Assembly (NCBI GenBank): GCA_947034895.1
Contig: OX344765.1
Span: forward strand, 20,341,001-20,405,000
Length of the DNA: 64,000 bases
DNA from: Rhytidiadelphus loreus
Taxonomy: Eukaryota > Streptophyta > Bryopsida > Hypnales > Hylocomiaceae
Direction: 5' to 3'
Position 1 is the stretch's first letter. Each line of letters opens with the position of its first letter. The translations under genes and the position numbers were made by a program. Shown piece after piece: positions 10,335-19,637 of this stretch. The notes beneath the pieces were generated by a model. It was not told the DNA's origin. It did no database searches and saw only the letters and a list, made by a program, of their open reading frames with translations.

Positions 10335-11606
10335 GGTCCACAAGACGCCTGCCCAGTGAAACTTGCTCCCTACTGTGACGGGTGGGTTCATACATTCCGT
10401 TATGTCGGGAAATTACACCCCGCAGCAGTCTATAGGTGCTTGACAAAGGTCACGGAATGGGGGGTTCAGTGGAAGCAAGAAGCAGATGGCTGCGTGATGA
10501 TCGTTCCGAAACTCATGAATGAAATGAAAGTGCACCGTGACACTGGTCTTGAAATTCAGGAAATGCAGGGACTTGACAATGACACCGTGCTCTTGGTCAT
10601 TGAGGAGAAAGTTCCGGGATCGGAAGGAACGAGAATATACGGGTTAATCCTAGATTATAGTACAATGGAGCTAAGTCATTGCGAATCACTGCTGTCACAA
10701 GCATTACTAGATACCAAAGACGACATCCCGAAGTGGACACCCAAAAAAATGGAAGTCCAGTGGGGGCTCATTGTAGAGGCTCATGATGATACAAATCCCT
10801 CACAAGCTATAGTGTCGGCGCCAGCTGCAACACCGTCGCCAAAGAAGAAGGGAAAGAAACGGGCTTCACTTGTTGGAGCGCCAGGAGACAAAACTGCTTC
10901 CGACACTGTTGCTAGTAAACTTACAATTTCCGCGTGCATTGCAATGAAGGAGGCTGAGATTAAGAAGCTTGACAACAAGCAAATGAAGGTGATGAAGGCA
11001 TTGTACAAGACTCACTTCGACTGCATGTACAAATGGAAAAAACAGCCATTCGTCAATGCAGCTGGTGAAACCCTCCGAGTGCATTTCGACTACCTGCACA
11101 AAGGTCCACCAGGTATCCTAGCGTATCGTGGCATTGAAGATACTCGATTGCCTGGAATTATAAACAAGGTGCGCCTGGAAACCGATTTCGATGCAGATTG
11201 GAGAGTCATCACAGTCCTTCCCATAAAGATAGGGCCATACGGTGCTGATGGGAAGGCAAGCTACTTTGACACCTGCCCGAAGGTTGATTCCATTACGAGC
11301 AATACCAACTATTATATTATTGGGGGCCAACACACTGTGGAGGCATATAAGACTCTGGTGTTGCAAGGCGAATTTCCCAAGGTTGATGTCAAGGACGCCT
11401 CGCGCTTTAAAATCATTCCAATATTTGCTGCAAGAAGCAAATTCTCGGATGTCATACACCTCTCCCAAGCTCTTAACCAGAATGTCGCTGGAGAACAGAA
11501 GGAGCAGTCATTCACAAAGCAACTTCAAATCGCCAGAGTCAAATGGAGGGAGATGGAAAGTCCCCAGCCCGCGTACGGTGGCCGAGCGTACACCTTTGCT
11601 TATTTG
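10335..11606 (+). CDS. Exon A of large multi-domain gene; N-terminal region with ParB-like motif
   Basis: Open from 10311 with no ATG near its start, so an upstream exon must supply the start; 10335 is a phase-0 acceptor candidate and 10316 another. It ends at a clear donor, TTG|GTAAGTT, after 11606 (phase 0). About 424 codons. Visible parts: a globular N-terminal half, a basic linker (SPKKKGKKRAS), then a region with GGQHTVEAYKTL and, about 45 residues on, SQALNQNVAGEQKEQS. The GGQH turn and the following helix resemble ParB/sulfiredoxin-fold nuclease domains; this match is from memory and weak. Exons A-F together would give about 1,557 codons on join(10335-11606, 11902-13248, 13344-13568, 13672-14314, 14484-15012, 15119-15777). 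Confidence 0.6.
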
Positions 11607-11676
11607 GTAAGTTCCAAAGATAGTACTGCATCATGGTCTCCCGAATTACATGTTGGACTGTAATTCATGTTGCAAC

Positions 11677-11830
11677 CATCTGGATCACTCCAGATGGTCA
11701 TGTTTATCAGTCCAATGTTGCTGCTGACATTAGTGATCGAAATCATCCTCTCGATCACACAAAGTAAGACATTTGGAGTTAACCATAGGGATTGTCATAT
11801 TCAATCACTTCATCTGGATCACTCCAGATG
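11677..11830 (+). repeat. Two palindromes inside intron 1
   Basis: Perfect copies CATCTGGATCACTCCAGATG at 11677-11696 and 11811-11830, the reverse orientation of the upstream consensus (loop TCAC instead of GTGA). Both lie within the intron 11607-11901, which runs from GTAAGT to TTCTTCCCGCAG. Confidence 0.85.
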
Positions 11831-11901
11831 GTTTTGTGGGTTATCACTAATGCCGTTCGGAAGTTCATTTCTGACACAAATGGATGTCGTTCTTCCCGCA
11901 G

Positions 11902-13248
11902 GAGTTCTTCCCACTCATTTCAACCATCTTCACCTCCATGAAGGAGACCAAATCCGCAGAATCCAAAATCCCGTTGTTATTTATGGAGGATGACACCGAC
12001 ATAAACAAGTGGATACAGATTGAAGCGGACTACTTGCAATACAAGCTCCCCGAAAATGAGGACAAACTACCTGATCCATCGAAAGGATTGCGGAGGCCAT
12101 TGAGTCTCCATGATTTCAAGACTCTTTATGGGCTTCAGAAAGAGGATACCAATTTCTTGGCGGATCAGGTCCAAGCACAAGAGATTTGTGTGAAGAGCTC
12201 GAAGGCTAAGCGACGAGGCATGGCCCCTTCATTGCCTACTCTAGCTGAGGCTGGCTCTAGAGAAAGGTATATCCGCATCATGAAGAATGAAATGATGTGC
12301 CACTACCGGAAAGTCCATCTTCCTAGCAAGAAGCCAGAGTATTATCAATACCCGGAAGCTGAATGGGAGAATTTAGCCACCGAGAAGAAAGTTGGCCGTG
12401 CAGAATTACAACTCTAGGTTGATAGAGCTTTGGCAACAGAGGTAGGAAAGATTTGGCTCAATGGTCGATCGAAGGGTTTGAACAAGACATGTGACCCTTC
12501 CGACTGTCCAAAATCTGTGATAGAAATGTGGGAAGCATTCATTAAGACACGAGCCCAAGTTGCGATGGCGGAGGCGATGGAGAAGGGATTTGCTGAGAAG
12601 TACCTGTCGAAGATCATGGACGTGAACATGTGGAATATAAGCGGAATTCTTATACAACCAGATGTTATAGCTTGGCGTGGCGAGGGTAAAAGGCACTTGT
12701 ATTTCTGGTACATGTTCAAAGCCACGAATATTGGACCACGGGCCACGATTTTGGAGGACCAGAATTTACGTCGACTGTTTGATGCCCTCGAATGCCAAGA
12801 GAAGAAGGTCACTTCAGTTCGGTCCCCTGCCGTTCTCATGACAGACGCGCAGGGTTTTCACGAGGTTGTGGCTCACCTATACAAAAGGAAGTTGGAGTTA
12901 GCGCATCAACTTTGGGATTGGCATGTTCTTCACTACATTGCGGGCTCGGAAGATGGCTTTCTAGAAACTGCGACTAGAAGCGGGTTTGTTGTGTTCGTCA
13001 TTTTCTGCTTTGGATACAATGAAGCAGAGAGCGCTCGGAGCCGATTCAATTACTACTTCCCCTCTCAGCAAGCATATGATGCTGTGTACAGGTCAAATGA
13101 TATTCCAGAGGATGTTAGTTTATATAAGCGTCGTGGTGTACCATATCTGAGGGCGAACTCTGCACTTGTGTTATTTGGAGGGTTAATACGGGATGACATG
13201 GTGCTTGTCAACGTGAATGGGGGTGCTGAGATTACCCACCTGGGACTG
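11902..13248 (+). CDS. Exon B of the large gene, with an internal in-frame TAG
   Basis: Starts after TTCCCGCAG, phase 0, and ends CTG|GTAGGG at 13248, phase 0. It gives 449 codons, unrecognised, mixed alpha/beta in appearance. At 12415-12417 the frame meets TAG (CAA CTC TAG GTT GAT), yet coding character, codon use and frame continue unchanged on both sides (RAELQL before, VDRALATEVGKIW after). CAG to TAG by one C-to-T change is the simplest origin. Without that change the exon is fully open. The following intron, 13249-13343, is 95 bp and ends GAACCAG. Confidence 0.6.
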
Positions 13249-13343
13249 GTAGGGACAATGAAAAACTTACTTGTTCTTGTCTTAAGTAGAATATTATTTC
13301 TTGCCTTGACGTATAATAGCTAATGATTTTCTTTGTGAACCAG

Positions 13344-13568
13344 TGGGGCGGTATGAAGGTGCTGGAGGTGTTCGATTCTGCGGTGGCGGAGAAGGCTGGG
13401 CAAATTACTGCAAAACACATTGCGGACCAATTTACCGTCACAGTCCACAGTGAACCCCCGGCCGATATTGAGGTTTTGACGGCAGATACCACTGAAACCC
13501 CAGAGAATACCGAGCTGAACTACTCTGACGCGACCGACCTCGAGCCTCGACAGCGTATAGAACCTGAG
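13344..13568 (+). CDS. Exon C of the large gene, ending at a GC donor
   Basis: 75 codons, phase 0 at both ends, joined after GTGAACCAG. Read on, the frame stops at 13583. The only donor near the end that restores the frame of the next exon is GAG|GCGAGTAC at 13568/13569, a good match to the AG|GCAAGT consensus of GC-AG introns. The intron 13569-13671 (103 bp) contains one palindrome and ends TTACTGTAG. Sequence is acidic and threonine-rich towards the end. Confidence 0.5.
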
Positions 13569-13591
13569 GCGAGTACCCCATGACCTATATT

Positions 13592-13611
13592 TATCTGGAG
13601 TGATCCAGATG
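13592..13611 (+). repeat. Palindrome inside the GC-AG intron
   Basis: TATCTGGAGTGATCCAGATG, one mismatch from consensus, in the same orientation as the 5' array. It lies 23 bp after the donor. Confidence 0.8.
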
Positions 13612-13671
13612 ACTTTTTATGGATTGTTGTTTTTTGGCCCCAATCTGATGTGGAATTCACTGTTACTGTAG

Positions 13672-14314
13672 GTGACTTCTCCCCCACCCCCTGTGTGGCC
13701 TAAGAAGTTGAAGAATCCAACTCCTCCAGAAAGAAACCTGGTAAAACCTCCAGTGCCTTCAGTCCCGACAGTGGGGACAAACAAGAAAAAGAAGAGGAGA
13801 ATTTCGGAGTTGGATGTGGATCCTCCCTCAATTTCAAAACATAAGAAGGCGACTAAACCGAAGAAGAATCCTTATACTCCAGCGCATCAGGTGAAGCAGA
13901 ATTTGGCTGCACTGTTTATGGAATCTAAGAACATAGCAATGATGCCTAATGTTTCTTCACGGACTTCGGAGGAATTTGACATGCTGAATGCCGATGACAA
14001 TGCGGTTGAGGAGGAAAGAGAATGATGCAGCTTCTGCTTTACTTCATTGTGCATCGGGTGTACTGGGTGCTCACACGACTAGATCTTCAGTGCTCAAATC
14101 TAAAGATCTGGGGGTCTGTGCTAGGGATGACCCTAACTCCGCTTCTTTACGTTTAGATGGAGTTGTCCCTAGTGCATCTGGAGCACCCCAGATGAATCCA
14201 TCTTCAATTGGTGTTTAGGAGATGCCTGACACTATTTTGAATGATACTCTAGGGGACTTGTGCCCATTGAGTCCTCGTTCTAACTGCCCTAACGAAGCAA
14301 TCATTACCAATAAG
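13672..14314 (+). CDS. Exon D of the large gene, with a frameshift and a second TAG
   Basis: Begins VTSPPPPVWPKK after the acceptor at 13671; a proline- and lysine-rich, nuclear-signal-like stretch (NKKKKRR) follows. The frame stops at 14025, but the +1 frame continues with good coding character to a donor AATAAG|GTTAGT at 14314. The switch falls in an A-run at 14015-14017 (GGAAAGAG); one extra A explains it, and removing it makes the exon 642 nt, phase 0 at both ends. A TAG at 14216-14218 (GGT GTT TAG GAG) again fits CAG to TAG. A diverged palindrome at 14175-14194 lies inside this exon. Confidence 0.45.
14175..14194 (+). repeat. Palindrome within exon D
   Basis: CATCTGGAGCACCCCAGATG, 7-bp perfect arms. 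The only family member found inside a presumed coding exon, where it would encode part of SASGAPQM. Confidence 0.7.
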
Positions 14315-14483
14315 GTTAGTTTTAGGTGCTAGGCTTAGGATCGTCTGTCATTTTTATGTATGATTAAAGTCGGTAGTGACCTCTTGATTTGTAATATCAC
14401 GCTGAATTCAATGCGACATTTTCAATTCCCTCTTTGTTTCATGTGACTCTTGAGTGATTCCCTTCTTGCTACTTGTTTCTCAG

Positions 14484-15012
14484 GATGCTCCATTAGGAGT
14501 AATTGACAACTCTTGTATTGAAGTGTTGAAAGTTTTGCCTCCCGACCTGAACAACACGAGTGAGGTCGGAGGTGAGAAGTCGGAGGGCGTAGAGGTGGCG
14601 CAGGGCATGGAGGTGGTGCAGGGCGTAGAGGTCGACGTGTTAGAGGAGGAGGAAGAGAATGTGGTAGCAGACACTGGGATTTTTGTGCCCGCGGAAGTAA
14701 GGGGTGGTTTGGTGAAAGAGGAGACGGCTGTTGTGGTGGAGGTGGAGATGAAGGAGGACAAGGAGCCTAGTGTTGTGGACGAGAATAAGAAGGAAGATAA
14801 AAAAGAAGAGAAGGAGGCTACTATCGTGGAAGAGTTTAAGGAGGTGGAGAAGGAGGCTACTGTCGTGGCGGAGAATAAAGAAGAGGACAAGGAGGATGCT
14901 ATGGTGAATGAGGAGGCTGCTTTAGTGGAGGAGGAGGAGAAGGCTGTTTCGGTGGAGGGGATGTTGGTCGATGTGGTGGTGAAGATGGGGCCTGATTCGG
15001 GCGTCGTTAAAG
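14484..15012 (+). CDS. Exon E of the large gene: acidic Val/Glu/Lys-rich low-complexity region
   Basis: Follows an intron 14315-14483 ending TGTTTCTCAG. After DAPLGVIDNSC it becomes strongly repetitive, with VEV, EEE, KKED and EAT(I/V)VEE-type motifs, likely disordered or coiled. It leaves at AAAG|GTGCTT (15012, phase 1, a weak donor); without splicing the frame stops at 15020. The single G left over plus AT of the next exon restores GAT (Asp), which supports the junction. Confidence 0.55.
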
Positions 15013-15118
15013 GTGCTTGAGGTGACCGTTTGTTAGTGTTTTGCGTACTGTTTAGTAATTCGGTTTAATTATCTCCTGTATTTTGCCTCTAACTAAGTTT
15101 TCTCCTTGTTGTCCACAG

Positions 15119-15777
15119 ATCCTGCACTAGCTGCCTTGACAAAGGCGACCATATCGTGCAAGGTACCTAGAAGGCAATACGTCGTGGTCCTGGACTTAAA
15201 CGGACTTCTTATTCACCGTAGTCATCACAATAGTAAGGGACGCTTCAAACGGAGACTGGGTCTCACACTTTTCCTTGACTGGCTCTATTCTAAGGCACGC
15301 ATAGTATTTTGGAGCAGTATGACAGAGAAGAACATGTGGACCTTGCTGTCTAAGGTGTTGACGTCTACTACTTTTGGTCCTACAAGAGTGACTTTTATTT
15401 CGCAGTTTTCTTGCACTCCGTCATCGTTTAGAAACCCAGACAATCCAAATAAGTCAATCTTTCTGAAGGACTTGACAACTTTGGTTGAAATGGGTGAAGT
15501 AAAGTCTGTACAAGATGTCCTTTTGGTTGATGACAGTCCGGTTAAAAACCTATTGAACGATGATAACAGCGTCGTTCATCCGACAACCTGGTCTGGTGAG
15601 GTCGGCGACAACTTCTTGGCTGCAACGCTGTGGCCATGGCTTGACGGTCTTTTCTTGTCCAACGAAGCTATGCCAGTTTATGTCAAGGCCAACCCACTTC
15701 TCGATTGTCAGAACTCGGTAGATCGGTTGGACAGTCTAGGAATTAACATTTTGAAGGGTGTCATTCTTAAGACTTAG
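15119..15777 (+). CDS. Exon F: FCP1/CTD-phosphatase-like HAD domain, C-terminus of the large gene
   Basis: Starts after GTTGTCCACAG and runs 219 codons to TAG at 15775-15777. HAD motif I is VVVLDLNGLL: the nucleophile Asp is present and the second position is Asn, which I recall as usual in the plant subfamily of FCP1-like proteins. Motif II-type segment IVFWSSMTEKNM (WSS) and motif IV-type segment VLLVDDSPVKNLL follow in the right order and spacing. This matches the FCP1/SCP/TIM50 family of HAD aspartate phosphatases that act on phosphoserine in protein tails. Activity of this copy is not proven. A palindrome follows 19 bp after the stop. Confidence 0.75.
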
Positions 15778-15795
15778 TTTTGTTAGGGTGCCGTT

Positions 15796-15815
15796 CATCT
15801 GGATCACTCTAGGTG
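15796..15815 (+). repeat. Palindrome just after the stop codon
   Basis: CATCTGGATCACTCTAGGTG, right arm diverged. Likely in the 3' untranslated region of the large gene. Confidence 0.7.
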
Positions 15816-16313
15816 CTGTATTTTGAGGCATTCCTTCACCTTGGACACAGTACTTCATCTATTGCTGATATTACTGAGTGCAGCAAGTATGATATTTTGT
15901 ATCATTCTGTAAATTTTGTAAATACATTTTTTTTTAAATCGTCTCTTAAAAAATTTATATTGTGAGATGACGGCGGTATTGTGGTATTTCTGTCAATAAT
16001 TTTATGTATTTGGCAATGGAGGCGCATGTTGCTCAATTGCACGGGTAGATGTAGGAGTATTAGATAAGTCCAGTGATTAATTTAATCTATAATATCCTGA
16101 ATTAATATCCTTCTTTGGACTTTTAACAACACCGCACACTTTTGTCAGTATTTGAATTACAATAGTAATGGAATTGTATTGGTGATGTGCTCTCTTTCCT
16201 GGGAATTGAAAGTGGGGATTTTATGCTTTATAATGAGAAATACTCAATTTCTGGAGTAAGTGTCATCTTCTCTTTACAAAGCACCCTTTTGATCAATTCC
16301 ATTTGGTAATCCA

Positions 16314-16333
16314 CAACTGGAGGCCTCCAGTTG
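16314..16333. repeat. Perfect 20-bp palindrome with compensated arms
   Basis: CAACTGGAGGCCTCCAGTTG is fully self-complementary. It has the geometry of the CATCTGGA...TCCAGATG family, but T3 is A and the partner A is T, so pairing is kept. It lies about 75 bp before the decayed phosphatase domain. Confidence 0.6.
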
Positions 16334-16406
16334 ATTGGACGTAAGCATCTTGTTGCTTAGAAGTCTTCCGTTTGCACTAGCTGTGGTTGGACATGGGTCT
16401 TCGTAG

Positions 16407-16829
16407 AGGGTGGTGATCATGGTAATGACAGGTCTTTTGTGCGTTGAAGGTGTTGTCGCGGATGTTCGACAAAGCAAAGACCTTGAGGCCTTCCGGGATT
16501 TTGTTCGTTGTATTCTGTCAAAGACTTCCGTTGGTCTCTGGTCAAACATGACCACTTCAAAATTGGAGGAGGTCCTTCCTCATATACTTTCGAAGGATTT
16601 TATGAAGCTGCTATTTTTTATTAAAGGGTGTGATGTACCGTGCGACTCGGACAAATACTCCAATAGACACGATCTCTTCACGTATCTCTTTAGTAAGACT
16701 GCAATGCGCAACTTGCTTAGAAATCGCACCCTTGTGTTCATTGATGTGGATCCCCTAAACCACAAGCAGAATTCTATAATACCCCCGCTTGTACATATTA
16801 GTGATACCCGACCAAAAGATTTGAAGTAG
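16407..16829 (+). pseudogene. Degenerate second FCP1-like HAD domain lacking the catalytic Asp
   Basis: Open from 16407 (after TAG at 16404; TCGTAG could also be an acceptor) to 16829. The order of landmarks follows exon F: VIMVMTGLL at the place of VVLDLNGLL, VGLWSNMTTSKLEEVL at the place of IVFWSSMTEKNMWTLL, and TLVFIDVDPLNHKQNS at the place of VLLVDDSPVKNLLNDDNS. The nucleophile Asp and its Asn partner are replaced by Met and Thr, and the middle of the domain is shortened. It is 630 bp downstream of exon F on the same strand, so I infer a tandem copy that lost catalysis; whether it is expressed is unknown. Confidence 0.55.
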
Positions 16830-16971
16830 ACAACCTTAGAAAGTGATTTTTTTGTTTCCAATGGCACATGCCTACTCTTTCATGTATGTAAATGAATAAA
16901 TGGTCCTGACCCCACCTTTCTTTATTACACAACCATTGTGTATGTATTTGTGTGATTTTGAAGGGATTACA

Positions 16972-17410
16972 TCACAAGGTCTCTAGATATCCAATTCCCA
17001 AGTTCACTATTGGAATTGTCAAATGAATGTATGATATTGAGTGGATGATATCAGAAGCTCTCCAAATGTCCAAGTTCCAAGTTTAGTGTTGGAATTGTCA
17101 AATGAATGTGTAATACTGAGGAGATGATATCAGAAGCTCTCCAGATGTCCAAGTTCCAAGTTTAGTGTTGGAATTGTCAAATGAATGTGTAATGTTAAGG
17201 GGATGACATCAGAAGGTCTCCAGGTCTTCAATTTCCAAGTTCAGTGTTGTGATTTTCAATGTGTAATGTGGAGGGGAACACATTTGAACATCTCAAAATC
17301 TCCAAGTTCCAAGTTCAATGTTGGAAATGTCAATTTCTAATTTTAATGGGATGACATTAGATGATCTTGAAATCTTCAATTTCCAACTTCAATGTTGGAA
17401 TTCCTCCATT
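16972..17410. repeat. 79-bp tandem repeat, about 5.5 units
   Basis: Units at 16972, 17051, 17130, 17209 and about 17288, with shared landmarks TCAGAAG(C/G)TCTCCA, AAGTTCCAAGTTTAGTGTTG and GGAATTGTCAAATGAATGTG. The middle units are most alike; divergence grows to the right. Confidence 0.8.
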
Positions 17411-19240
17411 TTCTAAAGAATTTGGAGGACTTAGCCAATCACGTGGAGATGTAAGAATATGAAATCTCATTGCTTACACAAAATTCAAGACTTCTTCTAC
17501 AATCATCACGAAATTTCCAGATGATTATGCTAACTTTATACAAGTAAACATTACCCTCATGTTTCATTGCTCAAATATGTTTGTGAAGGAGCTTTCCAAA
17601 ATAGGTAGATACGGTCTATGAAATATTTTCCTTCATACTTTCATTGTCATTGCAGTGTGATCTCACTCAATGGAGGTAGTACTCATCTGGAGAGATTTCC
17701 CATAAAAGTCCAGAAATCCCCTCAAAGTCCAAATATAGTTAAATGTGGCATTGAGATGGTGTGTGTTTTTATCAATATTGATGACAAATACTTGAAAAAT
17801 GAGATAAAGAAAGATTACAATATTAGAAATAATATGTATGGCAAAACTTGATTTACATTTATCATTGAGTTCACTCAAGTTCTCATAATAAAAAAATTTC
17901 ATACTTTTCTTTAAAATAAAATTTAAAAATATAGATTCAAAAAAGAAATTTAAGAAATAGATGTTTTCTTCAAATTGTGTGTTTAGTTGTGTGATTATTT
18001 TCAAACCTCTATGGTGACAAGACCAAATTATTTATTTCTTGAAATTCTTGAAATTCTCATGAAAATAAATGACAATTATTCTAGGACTACAACTCTAGTT
18101 TCAACATCAAGAGAAAGGAAAAGGTTCAAAAGAAGTCAAAGAACTCCTTTTTTTTTAAGTAGAAGAAATAGGAAGAGAAAAGATAAGATTCAAGAAAAGT
18201 AAAAAAATATATCTTCTAGTTTTGAAATAGGAAAAATAGGAAGAAAAAGGAAAAAAACTCAAAAAAAAAGAAAAATTCTTTATTTATTTTTGAAATAGGA
18301 AAAATTAAAAAAAGGAAAAGATGTAGATGATAAATTTTTTTATTGAGCATAAAAAAATCCAAGAGTACATGAATTGGAAATTGAATCCAACTTTTTACAT
18401 TAACTAGGGCCAAAGAATTGAACTAGGGCCAGATTGAGGGCAAATCGGGTCAGCCTTCCAACTAGCCCCAAGATTAGTATAAACCAAACCTAAATAGAAA
18501 GGATATCCCAAATGGTGCACATTACAAGGATGAGTGTAAGGTGTCATTTTGAATAGTGTGTAGCTCTATTTATAGTATTGTAGACGTTACACCCTTACAA
18601 GTGGTCAATTATAGGTACACTTTGTGTTGTTTTAACTTCTTTTCTATGACATCTTTTGATACTAGTTTCATTTTTTCATGTTTTTAAATTTGTGATACTA
18701 GTGTCATTAGTGTCATTTCTTCATGTGCATCAAATGCATTTTTGTAGCAACCTACATCTCGCATCTTTAAAAATTTATAACTAATTCACAATGCATCCAA
18801 AAATTATGGAACCACTTGCATTTTGATTCATAGTCCTTCACCAATGACTGTGCAAAAATTGTTGTTTATATTCTAGAGCATATTGGTTATACCACACAAC
18901 TTGTACATGCAATTTTAGGTGCAGTTACCTTAGGTCAATCAAAACAACAAGAAGGTTAGGCTTTGGATTTTATTTCCAATTTTCTACTAAAGTTAATTCA
19001 ATTAAGGTAAGTTAGTCTACGGGGGTGCTATTTTGTGAGCCTAAAAGCATGAGTCAGAGAGCCCGTGAACTTGAAAACCTCCGATTTTAGAAATTTGGGG
19101 GGGGGATTTTTGGATTAGAACCTATTATTGTGGATTTGGATGAAAGTGTTTTGGAGGCTGATCTTGAAAAAAATTATAGAAATGGAAGATTCTTGATAAC
19201 AAAATACAACAAGGAATATCATATATATCAAGAGATCTTT
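17411..19240. other. AT-rich spacer
   Basis: Purine-rich blocks at 18100-18320 and short frames only. Nothing recognisable. Confidence 0.5.
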
Positions 19241-19637
19241 TGAAAGGTCAAGGGTTTGGAACTCTCAAATAAATTCAAATTTAAAAAAAAAATTATATTA
19301 TTTTTATTAATAATATTAATATTATTATTTTACAACTCCGTCACCCCCTAGAAAACCCTCTTAATATCTAATAGTCCCTTGGGTTTGAAGCTCTCAAAAT
19401 GTTTATTTTATTTTTTTCAAGTTTTTTTTCTATGACTTTGTCACATCTAAAAAAACCTCTAGGTACCAAAAGTTCCCTCACAATTTCAGAGTGGGATTCA
19501 AAAAAAATTAAAAAATATTTTCTTTTTCAATTTTTTTTCTTGACTTCATTACCTTTACAAACTTGTCTTGACATTGAAGGAACTATTGAAGGCTTTTGGA
19601 TTTGACACTCTCAAAAAAGAAATTAAAATAAAAAAAG
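19240..19637. repeat. Left part of a degenerate tandem array of about 120-130 bp units
   Basis: Units run: (G)GGTTTGAAGCTCTCAAA, AT-rich part, GACTTTGTCAC, AAAACCTCTAGGTACC. The same unit reappears at 27050-28480; the retroelement between 19638 and 26933 splits the array. Confidence 0.65.

Noticed and set aside
10781..11515. Several antisense and alternate-frame ORFs over exon A (e.g. 11118-11468 minus)
   Set aside because: Shadows of the long plus-strand frame, which alone has consistent splice phases.
12415..14218. Reassignment of TAG to glutamine
   Set aside because: Two internal TAGs fit, but exon F itself ends in TAG with no coding beyond, a frameshift is also present, and plants use the standard nuclear code. 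Mutation is simpler.
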